Shown here: positions 43,130-52,449 of the stretch, piece after piece
Numbering within the stretch: the stretch's first letter is position 1
Layout: every line of letters starts with the position of its first letter
Notes under the pieces: generated by a model
The model's input: only the letters and a program-made list of their open reading frames with translations
What the model was told of the DNA's origin: nothing
Databases searched by the model: none
Assembly (NCBI GenBank): GCA_944332475.1
Contig: CALVKA010000001.1
Coordinates: 434,001 to 498,000 of the forward strand
DNA length: 64,000 bases
From: an uncultured Bacilli bacterium
GTDB taxonomy: Bacteria > Bacillota_I > Bacilli_A > RF39 > UBA660
Direction of reading: 5' to 3'
Translations under genes and position numbers: made by a program

Positions 43130-43130
43130 C

Positions 43131-43421
43131 TTATTCTCCTACTGGATAAACTGAAGCTTGTTTTTTATCTCTTCCTAAACGTTCAAATTTAACAATTCCG
43201 TCAACTGTTGCGAATAAACTATCATCATTTCCACGACGAACGTTCGTTCCTGGGAAAACTTTTGTTCCACGTTGACGATATATAATAGAACCTGCTGTTA
43301 TAAATTCGCCATCAGCAGCTTTTGCTCCTAGTCTACGTCCTGCAGAATCACGTCCATTAGATGTTGATCCTTGCCCTTTATGGTGAGCAAATAATTGGAT
43401 ATCTAATTTTAAAAATTCCAT
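43131..43421 (-). CDS. rpmA: 50S ribosomal protein L27 with Prp-cleavable leader
   Basis: 96 residues. The body [15 protein letters not shown] and following [12 protein letters not shown] is typical L27. It is preceded by a 12-residue leader [12 protein letters not shown]. In Firmicutes this leader is removed by the cysteine protease Prp after the FA pair, exposing the N-terminus that reaches the peptidyl transferase centre. The prp gene is next upstream. The same KLDIQxFA sequence begins L32 at 51749. Confidence 0.97.
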   Translation of the reverse strand: MEFLKLDIQLFAHHKGQGSTSNGRDSAGRRLGAKAADGEFITAGSIIYRQRGTKVFPGTNVRRGNDDSLFATVDGIVKFERLGRDKKQASVYPVGE

Positions 43422-43432
43422 AATTCTCCTCC

Positions 43433-43735
43433 TTACTTTACTTCGATATTTGCTGGATAATTTTTTTCCAACTCTTTTAAAAGACTAACCATATTTGCGA
43501 TTAGTATTTGTGTGGTACTGTCTTCATCTTTGATATTTACAGTGATTCCCTTTTTACTAATCATATAACTTAGACTCCCTTTATCTAATGCTAAAACTCC
43601 ATTTACTGTTGTTGTAACGATGCTACTGGCTGCTGCACAGACAATGTCTTTTCCATAATCATCATATAGTGCATGACCTAAAATCGTTACTTTTTTGTAT
43701 TTGGAATGCTCTTTTTCAACTTTTACTTGAATCAT
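43433..43735 (-). CDS. prp: Ribosomal-processing cysteine protease Prp
   Basis: 100 residues. The catalytic pair His21 (GHALY) and Cys33 (DIVCAAAS) align with the known His22/Cys34 of the Staphylococcus enzyme. Prp cleaves the N-terminal leader of L27. It sits between rplU and rpmA in the standard order, 2 nt after rplU and 11 nt before rpmA. Confidence 0.95.
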   Translation of the reverse strand: MIQVKVEKEHSKYKKVTILGHALYDDYGKDIVCAAASSIVTTTVNGVLALDKGSLSYMISKKGITVNIKDEDSTTQILIANMVSLLKELEKNYPANIEVK

Positions 43736-43737
43736 AA

Positions 43738-44040
43738 TTAACCATTGATTTTTGTAATTTGAATTTTTGTATAAGGTTGTCTATGTCCTTGTTTCTTACG
43801 GTTAGATTTGTCTTTACATTTGTATTTGAAGACAGTAATTTTCTTTTGTTTACCGTTTTTGATTACTTTACCTTCTACAGTAACATTAGTAAGATAAGGA
43901 CTTCCTATTTTACTATCAAGCATTAATACTTGGTCGAATTTAACAACATCACCAGCGTTAGCGTTTAATTTTTCTACAAAAATTTCTGAACCTTCTGTTA
44001 CGTAATATTGTTTTCCTCCAACTTTAATTACAGCGTTCAT
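43738..44040 (-). CDS. rplU: 50S ribosomal protein L21
   Basis: 100 residues with [24 protein letters not shown] and the end [11 protein letters not shown]; standard L21 length. First gene of rplU-prp-rpmA behind a leader RNA. Confidence 0.97.
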   Translation of the reverse strand: MNAVIKVGGKQYYVTEGSEIFVEKLNANAGDVVKFDQVLMLDSKIGSPYLTNVTVEGKVIKNGKQKKITVFKYKCKDKSNRKKQGHRQPYTKIQITKING

Positions 44041-44140
44041 TCATATACCTCCTTTTTTATAACTTAAGACTCGCTCTTAAGGTACCAAATGGTTTTTTTA
44101 CCTTTTCAATGCGGTTTGAGCATGAGGCGTCAAACAGTTA
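44041..44140 (-). ncRNA. Probable L21 leader (autoregulatory 5' UTR)
   Basis: The roughly 100-nt untranslated region between the promoter and rplU contains the pairing elements CTTAAGAGC...GTCTTAAG (near 44063-44082), GGTAC...GTACC-like strands and the segment AAACCGCATTGAAAAGGT. Position, length and hairpins fit the ribosomal L21 leader of low-GC Firmicutes, by which L21 is thought to repress its own operon. Not confirmed by model. Confidence 0.6.
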
Positions 44141-44141
44141 G

Positions 44142-44170
44142 AGTATATCATAACTAAATAAAGCTGTCAA
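44142..44170 (-). promoter_or_regulatory. Sigma-A promoter of rplU-prp-rpmA
   Basis: TTGACA, 17-base spacer, TATACT on the minus strand; near-consensus, as expected for a ribosomal operon. Confidence 0.85.
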
Positions 44171-44337
44171 CTTTTGCAGATGGTATTTTTCCTTATACTT
44201 TTTCTCTCTTATGATTATAGTTTTATCTTGTAATATTCCTTATGGGATATTCTTTTATGTTAAGTCATTTAACTTTTCCTTACTTTTTTATATTTTTTTA
44301 ATTGTTTGTGGTACACTATATGGTAAAGGAGTGTTTT

Positions 44338-45036
44338 ATGAAGTATAGACGAGTTTTATTGAAATTTAGTGGAGAAGCATTAGCTGGGGATAAGAAGTTG
44401 GGAATTACGTTTGATGATGTGTTGAGTTTTGCTAGAGAAATTAAGGAATGTGCAGAAATGGGGGTTGAAATTGCGATTGTTGTTGGTGGAGGAAATTTCT
44501 GGCGAGGAAAAGCAAATCCTTATATGGACCGTGCTACTAGTGATTATATTGGTATGTTAGCAACCACTATGAACGCTTTGGCTTTAGGAGATGCTTTTAA
44601 GCAGGTGGGACAAGAAGTTAGAGTTCAAACTGGTATTGAAATGAGACAGGTAGCGGAATTTTATATTAAGGATCGGGCGATTCGACACTTGGAAAAAGGA
44701 AGAATTACTATTTTTGGGTGTGGAACTGGTAGTCCTTTCTTTTCTACGGATACCGCTGCTGCGTTAAGAGCTGCTGAAATCAAGGCTGATGCTTTAATTA
44801 AGGCAACTAATGTAGATGGTATTTATGATAAGGATCCAAACCAATTTGATGATGCAAAATTTATTCCTCATACTACCTATTTAAATGTTTTAAATCAGAA
44901 ATTAAAAGTGATGGACTCTACCGCAATCAGTTTATGCATGGAAGAAGATATTCCTATTTTGGTCTTTAATATCCATACTCCTGGTAATCTTCAAAAACTA
45001 TTAAAAGGAGAAAAAATTGGTTCTATTGTAGCTTAG
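44338..45036 (+). CDS. pyrH: UMP kinase
   Basis: 233 residues. N-terminal RRVLLKFSGEALAG, GGGNFWRG, ATTMNALALGDAF, and TNVDGIYDKDPN mark the bacterial amino-acid-kinase-fold UMP kinase. It phosphorylates UMP to UDP. ATG at 44338 follows AAAGGAG; an upstream in-frame start at 44302 has no site. It stands alone here, not beside tsf or frr. A TGG-TACACT box lies just upstream as a possible extended -10. The 44171-44330 stretch is otherwise empty. Confidence 0.95.
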   Translation: MKYRRVLLKFSGEALAGDKKLGITFDDVLSFAREIKECAEMGVEIAIVVGGGNFWRGKANPYMDRATSDYIGMLATTMNALALGDAFKQVGQEVRVQTGIEMRQVAEFYIKDRAIRHLEKGRITIFGCGTGSPFFSTDTAAALRAAEIKADALIKATNVDGIYDKDPNQFDDAKFIPHTTYLNVLNQKLKVMDSTAISLCMEEDIPILVFNIHTPGNLQKLLKGEKIGSIVA

Positions 45037-45042
45037 GAATAA

Positions 45043-45072
45043 AAAAGAACAGTGACTATTTACTGTTCTTTT
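45043..45072. terminator. Bidirectional terminator between pyrH and addA
   Basis: AAAAGAACAGT and ACTGTTCTTTT form a perfect 11-base stem ending two converging genes. Confidence 0.85.
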
Positions 45073-48000
45073 ACTTTGCGATAATTTTCATCCATAATAG
45101 AATACAGATAGCAATCTACTTCCTTTTTGGTTTTCTTTTTTAGAAAGCTTCGATACCCATTTAACTGTTTATCATAATTTTCATCATCAATATTTTTTAG
45201 TTTATAATCTATAATAATCATTTTTTCTGCCTGTTCTATTACTAAATCCATAATCCCATGAGTATGTTCGATTGGATCGATAAACTCGTATTCTGGATAA
45301 AATGTTGCTTCTTTACTTTCTTTTATTAATGGTGTATCTAAGAATGCTTCTATTTTTTGCTTGATTATATCCGTAAAACCTTCTAGATTTGGATTTTTAA
45401 AATCTAGTTGTTCTAATACTTCGTGTACTTTGGTACCAAATTGCATTTTTTCTTGCTCCTCTTTTGTCGATACATGAAGAATGTCTTTTGAGTATCTAGC
45501 GTGTTCAATTGGTATTTTTTCTAAATTTAATTCTTCTACTATTAATTCATCTTTTGGTAACATTAAATTTTCTTTTTGTATTTGGTTCTTGGTTAATAAG
45601 TAGTCCTTGGAAGCTGTTACTTCTGTTTTTCTTTCATATGGTAGTAAGGATGTATAGATGCTTTTTATCATCGATAGAAAAGAATTGTAGTTACTACGAA
45701 TTGCACTACTTACCAATCCTCTACTTTCAATTTTTTCATCTTGTTCTTCTGTTACCATGATGATTTTTTCTTTTGCTCTAGTTAACGCTACATAGAATAA
45801 TCTTATTTTTTCTGATACTTCTTCTTGTTTTGTCTTTTCTTTTACTAATGTTTTTAAAATAGTATCTTTATAAAATTCTGTTACTTTTGGTAGGATGATG
45901 CCATATGTATTATCAAATAAAATTCTTTCTTTTAAATCTCTTAGATTGAACTTAGAGGCTAAACCTGCAAAATAGCAGATAGGAAATTCTAATCCTTTTG
46001 ATTTATGAATGGTCATAATTTTACAAGAGTTGCTACTGTTGGTATTTACATTGAATTTTAAATCTTGTCCACTATCAAAAATAGCATCTAAGTGGTTGAT
46101 AACATCTTCCATTGTATATCCATTTTTTTCTAAGTTACCAATTAAATTATAGGTATATTCTAGACGTATTTGAAAAGAGGTAACATTTCCAATCGTCAGT
46201 AGTTTTTTCTCATACTCTACTCTTTTCATTACTAGCAAGAAAAATTCACTAGCAGAGGTTTCTGTTATATGTGTAGATAAGTCTTCACATAATTGGTATA
46301 GTTTAGTTTCTTTTATTTTATTATGAATGATTGCCTCATATATCTCTTCATCTGAGATAGAAAACAAATAACTTCTAGCAGTTGCGACAAAACTATATTT
46401 TAGGCTTTCGTAATCATCTTTTTTATGAATTCGAATAATTAAATTTAATAAATTTTTAATTACTAAAATATCATTATCTTTACTAAGAGATTCTTCTTTT
46501 AGAATGGATAATGGGATTCCTAAATATTCAAATATCTTTTTATATAACTCAAAATTTTTACTTTTATCTAATAAAATTACAAAATCTTTATATTCAATCG
46601 GTCTTAACTTTCCAGTTTCTTTATCTAGTACTTGGTAGTGATTTTTCACTTTATCTTGAATATCTTCTCCTATGATAAAGGCTTCTTGTTCATCTTTGGT
46701 AATCGGGTTTGTTTTATCTAAGTTGTAAGTTAAAAGTTCCATATGATGATTATCTTCCGTTTTTCCATTTGTTTCATAGGTCATATTACCAAATACCATT
46801 TGGTGAGATGCTTCGTAGTCTGCTCCGCCAATTGCATCATCCATCCATTGATTAAATAACAAATTAATGTCTTCTAGTACTTCTCTTCTAGAACGGAAGT
46901 TTTTTACTAAATCAATTTTAATTCCTTGATTGGTATCACGATATGTATCATATTTTTGTTTAAATAAATAAGGATTAGCATTTCTAAAACGATAGATAGA
47001 TTGTTTGATATCTCCTACCATATACACATTATGATTGGCAATTAAATTGATAAAAGCTTCTTGGGTGTCTGAAGTATCCTGATATTCGTCTACCATAATT
47101 TCATGAAAACTAGAGGTTAATTCTTTTCTGATTTCTTCATTTTCAGATACAATTTTAATGGCTAATCTGGAAATGTCCGTAAAGTTATAAATTTCTTCTT
47201 GTTCTTTGTAGAGAGAAAGTCTTTTATCCAACTCTTTTAAAATGTCTATGATTTCTTCTTGATTAGAAACTGTGCTATCTAACTCTTCTTTGATTTCATC
47301 TATTGTTGTATAAGCCATCTCTTCTTTGATTTCATCTAGTAGTTTTTTCACTTGGTCTTTTAACTGCTTTCCTTCTTCTTGTGAGTTTTTTGGTAAAGTC
47401 GGAAATCTACTTTCTAGATGGTCTAGAGCTTTCTTTTGCTCTTCATATGTTGGTTGATTTAGAAAATTAGATAGATAATCTTCCACTTTTGTCATGTATT
47501 TTCCGTCAAAATAAGATGACATTTCAGCTATCAATTTTTTTATTTCTTGTCTTTTATTATTTAGACTTTGCTGAAAATCTTCTATAGCTTTATCCCAAGA
47601 TTTTGTATAATTTTCTAAATAAGTTGCTAGAAATTTTTCTTTGTCATATTTTAATTCTATTTTTTGATAGATATCTAGTAGAGCTTTTTTCAACTCTTTA
47701 TCGTCTTTATAACAAAAGTCGTGAATTAGTTTTGTAAAACGTTTATCTTGTAATAAATATTTCTCATCTAATATTTGATCTAGCAGTTCTTGTTTTTTGA
47801 TGTTGATTACCACATCATCTGTTATTTGAATGTTATTGGTACAATTTATTACTGTATGATATTTTTTTACAATTGATAGAGCAAAGGAGTCAAAGGTTGT
47901 AATATAGGCTCCATCAATTCTATTCATTTCGTCTTCTAGACCTGGTGTTTTTCTGATGGCTTTTCGTATTCTTTCTTTCATCTCGGCTGCTGCGGCATTG

Positions 48001-48167
48001 GTGAATGTTAAGACTAGAAGTTCATTGATGTGAATACCGCTTTTTAATTTACGTATTACTCTTTCTGTTAATACTGCTGTCTTTCCACTTCCCGCTCCTG
48101 CCGATACGATAATGTTAGTGCCCTCTTCATCGATTGCTTGTTGTTGTTCTTTCGTCCAAGTTGGCAT
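45060..48167 (-). CDS. addA: Helicase-nuclease subunit AddA
   Basis: 1035 residues. UvrD-type helicase motifs: SAGAGSGKTAVL (Walker A), MVDEYQDTS (motif II), IMTIHKSKGLEFP and LFYVALTRAKEK. The C-terminal nuclease domain shows GIMDLVI then IIDYKLK, the D-x(n)-DYK pattern of RecB-type nucleases. Slightly shorter than Bacillus AddA. With AddB it resects double-strand breaks. Overlaps addB by one base. Confidence 0.93.
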   Translation of the reverse strand: MPTWTKEQQQAIDEEGTNIIVSAGAGSGKTAVLTERVIRKLKSGIHINELLVLTFTNAAAAEMKERIRKAIRKTPGLEDEMNRIDGAYITTFDSFALSIVKKYHTVINCTNNIQITDDVVINIKKQELLDQILDEKYLLQDKRFTKLIHDFCYKDDKELKKALLDIYQKIELKYDKEKFLATYLENYTKSWDKAIEDFQQSLNNKRQEIKKLIAEMSSYFDGKYMTKVEDYLSNFLNQPTYEEQKKALDHLESRFPTLPKNSQEEGKQLKDQVKKLLDEIKEEMAYTTIDEIKEELDSTVSNQEEIIDILKELDKRLSLYKEQEEIYNFTDISRLAIKIVSENEEIRKELTSSFHEIMVDEYQDTSDTQEAFINLIANHNVYMVGDIKQSIYRFRNANPYLFKQKYDTYRDTNQGIKIDLVKNFRSRREVLEDINLLFNQWMDDAIGGADYEASHQMVFGNMTYETNGKTEDNHHMELLTYNLDKTNPITKDEQEAFIIGEDIQDKVKNHYQVLDKETGKLRPIEYKDFVILLDKSKNFELYKKIFEYLGIPLSILKEESLSKDNDILVIKNLLNLIIRIHKKDDYESLKYSFVATARSYLFSISDEEIYEAIIHNKIKETKLYQLCEDLSTHITETSASEFFLLVMKRVEYEKKLLTIGNVTSFQIRLEYTYNLIGNLEKNGYTMEDVINHLDAIFDSGQDLKFNVNTNSSNSCKIMTIHKSKGLEFPICYFAGLASKFNLRDLKERILFDNTYGIILPKVTEFYKDTILKTLVKEKTKQEEVSEKIRLFYVALTRAKEKIIMVTEEQDEKIESRGLVSSAIRSNYNSFLSMIKSIYTSLLPYERKTEVTASKDYLLTKNQIQKENLMLPKDELIVEELNLEKIPIEHARYSKDILHVSTKEEQEKMQFGTKVHEVLEQLDFKNPNLEGFTDIIKQKIEAFLDTPLIKESKEATFYPEYEFIDPIEHTHGIMDLVIEQAEKMIIIDYKLKNIDDENYDKQLNGYRSFLKKKTKKEVDCYLYSIMDENYRKVKEQ

Positions 48168-50479
48168 TATTCTCCCTCCTCTAAAAACGATAAGTCTGCT
48201 ACTTTATCTAGATATATCATATCTTTTTGACTATGATAACAAATATCTTTAAAATTACAATATTCACAAGATAAGTTTTTACCATCATATATTTTAGGGT
48301 TGATAGCAAAATCTCCTTCTAGTATTTGATTCATCACTTTTGTGATTTGTTTTTTCGTATAAGAAATCATGTTATATACTTCTTGATCTGTTAATACTTT
48401 TGTATAATGAGCAAATCCTTTATCCGTATATTTCATACTTTTGATTACTTCACTATTTTCATAAGTTGGATCAAAACGTTCTAATATTTCTAAGTTATCA
48501 GTAGAATATCCTTGTAGTTTGATTCTATCTTTTTTAATCCAGTCTATGCCTTTTTTATCAAAGGTTGGATAATTAAATAAAATATTTTGATAATATATTC
48601 CTGTAAAAATAGGATTATCAAACAGTTTGGAAGTACTCATTAAATATAAATAGATTGGTAGTTGCATCGATAAACCGTATTTCATTTTTTCAATTCTAGT
48701 ATCAATAGTTCCTGATTTATAATCGACGATGGCAAAATAAGTATCTTCTATTTTTTTATAATACATAATTTTATCAATTGTTCCTGTAAAGATTACTTCA
48801 ATTTCTTTTTTTAGAGAAATTTCTATTTTTCGTTCATTATATTCTTCTTGATAGCCTAAAACTATATCTTGTTTTTTTTCTTGTTCTAACAAGTCTAGTA
48901 ATTCTTTTTTTAATCTTACCAATAGTACTTTTTCTTTTAAAGAAAGTTCTCTTTTTTCTAGGTATTTTTGATATTCTTCTTCAAAATTAAAATTTGGTTT
49001 TTTATAAAGTTGTAGAATTCTATGATATAGTGAACCAATAAAAGCTGCAAATGTATCTTCATAAGAATTTATTTTTAAAACATAGTTTAAATAATATTTA
49101 AATTTACATTCATTATAAGAATTTATACTTGTGTAAGATAGTTTTAAAGGATATGGTAGGTTTTCTAAATAGGTATCATGATTGATTCCTGTAAAACTAT
49201 TATCGTATGTTTGATAGGCAATCTTATAGTGTGTATATAATTCTTTTAACATTGGTGTTATTTCTTGATATCTGTTATATGTATCTAGTTTGCTTCCTAG
49301 CCGGAGTTCGTTATATAAATTACTAGCCGTATAGGTATCTTTCTTTTTCTCTATTACTTGCATTTTATATTCTTCTATTATACTAGATGGATACATACTT
49401 TGAAATGGTGTTTGAAGTTTATAAGATAAATATAGGTTTTTTATCGAATAAAATATATTCATTAAGGAAGATTTGGCTATTTTATTTTTTTCATCGGTTG
49501 TATATAAGTCTACCTCTTCTTTTTCCTTATCTGCAATATAGTCTGTATCTTTTGCTAATTTTGGTAGATTATCTTGATTTAATCCTAATACGAAAACATA
49601 TTCATCTTCCATAAACTGTTCTTTTTCTAAGTCTTTTACTTGGATTGCGTCTTGATATTCTTCGTTTGTGATAGATGCTTCCTTTATTTTAGATAATAAT
49701 AATTCTTGATATTCTTTACTGTCGTCTTCTATCTCTACTAATGTATTTAAAATGGAAACTAATTTTTTTGTTATTTTATTACTGTGTTCTAAATCTATGT
49801 TTTTATTTTGTAAATACTCTTTTACAATCTCAGTACCAAAAATAGGATATTGAAATGGTAGATTGATTGGAATTTTATAATAGGAAAAGATTCTATCAAT
49901 CGTATAAAAATAATCTTTAGAAATATTGGTTAAATAGATTTTATTTATATCTACGTTCTTTTTTAACAACTCTAAAATTTGTAGTGCAACACCATTTACC
50001 TCTTCTTCCATTGTTTGATATTCAGTTACTGTTAATTCTTTTGGTATTAGATTGCGTTGTTGTTGGACACCTAGAGCTTTTTGTTCAAACAAATCTAATT
50101 TTGGATAGTTTAGGACTAATCTCTTTTTTGTTTGAAGATATTTTTTAAAAGCATTATTATATTCTAATAGATTATTCTCTTGTAGTTCTTTTTTTAGTTC
50201 TTGTAAAAACTTTAATTTTTGGTTGTGATATTTTTTCTTTTCATCTATTACATATAAATATTTTAAATATACTTTACAAACATCTACTTTATAATGATAT
50301 TTTTTCATTAGGTACAAAATTGCTTTGTCTTGGTAAGAGAAAAAATAATTTTTTAAATATTCTTCTTTGGTCATGAACTTTATATTATATAGTTTGGATT
50401 CTTGTTGTAATTGGTTTAATATTTTTAGTTTTTGCTCATTTGGGCAGATTACTAATATATTATTTTCTAGTTTTTCCAT
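48167..50479 (-). CDS. addB: Helicase-nuclease subunit AddB-like
   Basis: 770 residues, well below the 1150 or so of Bacillus AddB. The C-terminal nuclease domain holds FAAFIGSLYHRILQLY, AIVDYKSGTIDT, and a cysteine set ending CEYCNFKDIC that would hold the [4Fe-4S] cluster with an earlier Cys. No Walker A motif is visible near the N-terminus (ILVICPNEQKLKIL), and the inactivated helicase part appears reduced. ATG at 50479 follows TAGGTG. Position next to addA makes the assignment firm. Confidence 0.85.
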   Translation of the reverse strand: MEKLENNILVICPNEQKLKILNQLQQESKLYNIKFMTKEEYLKNYFFSYQDKAILYLMKKYHYKVDVCKVYLKYLYVIDEKKKYHNQKLKFLQELKKELQENNLLEYNNAFKKYLQTKKRLVLNYPKLDLFEQKALGVQQQRNLIPKELTVTEYQTMEEEVNGVALQILELLKKNVDINKIYLTNISKDYFYTIDRIFSYYKIPINLPFQYPIFGTEIVKEYLQNKNIDLEHSNKITKKLVSILNTLVEIEDDSKEYQELLLSKIKEASITNEEYQDAIQVKDLEKEQFMEDEYVFVLGLNQDNLPKLAKDTDYIADKEKEEVDLYTTDEKNKIAKSSLMNIFYSIKNLYLSYKLQTPFQSMYPSSIIEEYKMQVIEKKKDTYTASNLYNELRLGSKLDTYNRYQEITPMLKELYTHYKIAYQTYDNSFTGINHDTYLENLPYPLKLSYTSINSYNECKFKYYLNYVLKINSYEDTFAAFIGSLYHRILQLYKKPNFNFEEEYQKYLEKRELSLKEKVLLVRLKKELLDLLEQEKKQDIVLGYQEEYNERKIEISLKKEIEVIFTGTIDKIMYYKKIEDTYFAIVDYKSGTIDTRIEKMKYGLSMQLPIYLYLMSTSKLFDNPIFTGIYYQNILFNYPTFDKKGIDWIKKDRIKLQGYSTDNLEILERFDPTYENSEVIKSMKYTDKGFAHYTKVLTDQEVYNMISYTKKQITKVMNQILEGDFAINPKIYDGKNLSCEYCNFKDICYHSQKDMIYLDKVADLSFLEEGE

Positions 50480-51698
50480 GTTGTTCACCTACTTTTTTTG
50501 GTTTGTTATCTAATATATAGCCTAGTGTAATACAGGCTAGAATGGCTTCTAATGTCTGCATAGCATACGCATATCTTGGCATTACTTCTATTAATAAGTA
50601 GACTCCAAAATATACAAGCAATATTAGCGTAATTAGTATTTGTGGTTTTTTATATATTTTTTTGAATATCGTAATTGCACTTAATAGTGCCATAATAAAG
50701 AAGAAATAGATAAAACATTGATTAATTGCTTCTAATATTTTTACTTGGTCCTGATTTTTGATATGTCCTAGCGACCATGATAAGTCTGAATTTAACCATG
50801 TAATTTTTATTTTCTTTAAAAATAATTTAGGGAATTGTAAATAGTTGTTTTCTATTCTCTCTTGTAAGGCTTTCTGTGTTTTTTCTTTATCATATGCATA
50901 TTTTTCAGCATCTTCTGCACTATAACGTCCACTGGTACTTACGTTGAGTCCTTCTAAGAATTTCCAAGATGAATTATTATTATCTAGGCCACTTGGACTA
51001 ATATTTGTTGTTTTTAATAAGAAAGAGGTTCCTTGAAAAATTACCATATAACTGATTAGGATACATAGAAAGCTTATGATTACTTTCTTTTTGTTTTCCT
51101 TGGTAACAAGCAAGAAGATGCTATATAAGAATAAAGCTACAATGATGACGATTGTTTCACTTCGAAAGATATTACTAAATCCTAATAATATACCAATTAT
51201 AATTGGTAAATGAATAGATTCTTTTTTCTTTTTTATTAGAATATAGATTGCAATTAAAATGAGTAGCATAGGAAGGAATTGGTTAGTTAAGACCGTATTT
51301 AATAATAGTGGGAATAAAAATATGGAATAGATTACACTAATAATTCTGGCTGCTTTTTCATTGGATAGTTCTTTTCCAATTAAATAAATGAATACTACTG
51401 TTAATGATGTAATGATTGCGTTCATTATTTTTAGAAACGTCACACTATTGATAATAGCCAGTAGTATAGCTTGATAGATGACATGTCCCATTTGGTAGCC
51501 CCAACATATAAAGTATGGCATACTTTTATAGCTATCTGTTCCATTTATTAACTCTAGGGATGCTTCATACATGGTTTTAAAATCTGAAATAATTGGTGTT
51601 TTTATCCATAGCACAACCCCTAATCTTATAATAAGGGAAAATAAAAGCAAAAATATTATCCACTTATGATTACCTATCCATTTTTTTACTTTACTCAT
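50460..51698 (-). CDS. Membrane glycosyltransferase, GT39/PMT-like
   Basis: 412 residues with about ten membrane helices. The first loop carries an acidic motif (ISDFKTMYEASLELINGTDSYK) as in GT-C enzymes, and FRSETIVIIVALFLY lies in the middle. Such proteins transfer sugars from polyprenyl phosphate to outer acceptors. The ATG at 51698 follows GTGGTGA. It overlaps addB by 20 nt. The substrate is unknown. Confidence 0.75.
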   Translation of the reverse strand: MSKVKKWIGNHKWIIFLLLFSLIIRLGVVLWIKTPIISDFKTMYEASLELINGTDSYKSMPYFICWGYQMGHVIYQAILLAIINSVTFLKIMNAIITSLTVVFIYLIGKELSNEKAARIISVIYSIFLFPLLLNTVLTNQFLPMLLILIAIYILIKKKKESIHLPIIIGILLGFSNIFRSETIVIIVALFLYSIFLLVTKENKKKVIISFLCILISYMVIFQGTSFLLKTTNISPSGLDNNNSSWKFLEGLNVSTSGRYSAEDAEKYAYDKEKTQKALQERIENNYLQFPKLFLKKIKITWLNSDLSWSLGHIKNQDQVKILEAINQCFIYFFFIMALLSAITIFKKIYKKPQILITLILLVYFGVYLLIEVMPRYAYAMQTLEAILACITLGYILDNKPKKVGEQHGKTRK

Positions 51699-51739
51699 TT
51701 TTATCACCACTTCTATTATAGCAAGTTTTTTTACAAGAA

Positions 51740-51764
51740 AAAAGAAGCTTATTCAGCTTCTTTT
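51740..51764 (-). terminator. Terminator of yceD-rpmF
   Basis: AAAAGAAGCT and AGCTTCTTTT stem over TATTC, followed on the minus strand by TTCTTG; contains the rpmF stop. Confidence 0.75.
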
Positions 51765-51958
51765 GGTGCAACAACTGTTTTTCCTTTATAAGTTCCACAT
51801 TTTGGACAAACTCTATGAGCTTTGATCATTTCTCCGCAATTAGGACATTTTACCATACCAGGAATTTCCAATGCGTTATGACTTCTTCTCATTCTTTTTC
51901 TTGTCTTTGAAACTCTATGATCAGGAACAGCAAACATTTGGATGTCTAGTTTCATCAT
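51749..51958 (-). CDS. rpmF: 50S ribosomal protein L32 with an L27-type cleavable leader
   Basis: 69 residues from the ATG at 51958. The body [17 protein letters not shown] and the zinc site C-x2-C ... C-x2-C (CPNCG, CPKCG) are normal for L32. Instead of starting MAVP, it has the leader [10 protein letters not shown]. That matches the L27 leader of this genome at seven of eight positions from KLDIQ to FA, with VP following directly. Prp should cleave after the FA pair. The ribosome binding site GAGGAGTGAT overlaps the end of yceD. Confidence 0.93.
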   Translation of the reverse strand: MMKLDIQMFAVPDHRVSKTRKRMRRSHNALEIPGMVKCPNCGEMIKAHRVCPKCGTYKGKTVVAPKEAE

Positions 51959-51963
51959 ATTTA

Positions 51964-52449
51964 TCACTCCTCTTTCATCTTTTCTAATAACTCACTAAAT
52001 GGGTTGTTATTGTCTGTAAGTTCATTTTCACTCACTAATTTCCATCCATCTCCACGAAATTTTGAAAAGTCTTTTACTTTTGTAAACTGTAGAGGGACCT
52101 CTAGTACAATATTTTCCCATAAAAACGAAAATATATCAAGTGTATTTTCACTTTTTTTACAATTTTCTTCTATTATATCGTCATATTCAATAGAAAATGG
52201 GTACTCTACTGGCTCTAACGAAATAGAATCTTCAATTATCATATTTCCTTTTACTTGGCATTTGATGCTATCTACTTCTTCTGCTACATCATCTTCAGAT
52301 GGCGTTAAATAGATATACCCTTCTACTTGAACATGATCTAATTTTTTTACACCTGTTGTACCAAAATATTCTTCTGGAATGGAATAAGTATTGGTAATAT
52401 CTATTTGGTCTACGATATGACTATGAAGAGGTGTTAAATCTATGTTCAT
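51964..52449 (-). CDS. yceD: YceD/DUF177 family protein
   Basis: 161 residues, acidic, with the internal motif [24 protein letters not shown] and the end [16 protein letters not shown]177 genes almost always precede rpmF, as here, and the protein aids 23S rRNA accumulation. It overlaps the rpmF leader region and was probably cotranscribed. Confidence 0.88.
   Translation of the reverse strand: MNIDLTPLHSHIVDQIDITNTYSIPEEYFGTTGVKKLDHVQVEGYIYLTPSEDDVAEEVDSIKCQVKGNMIIEDSISLEPVEYPFSIEYDDIIEENCKKSENTLDIFSFLWENIVLEVPLQFTKVKDFSKFRGDGWKLVSENELTDNNNPFSELLEKMKEE

Noticed and set aside
43230-43260. A GAAC-GTTC-GTTC string resembling a LexA box
   Set aside because: It lies inside rpmA, far from any start, and is explained by the codons there.
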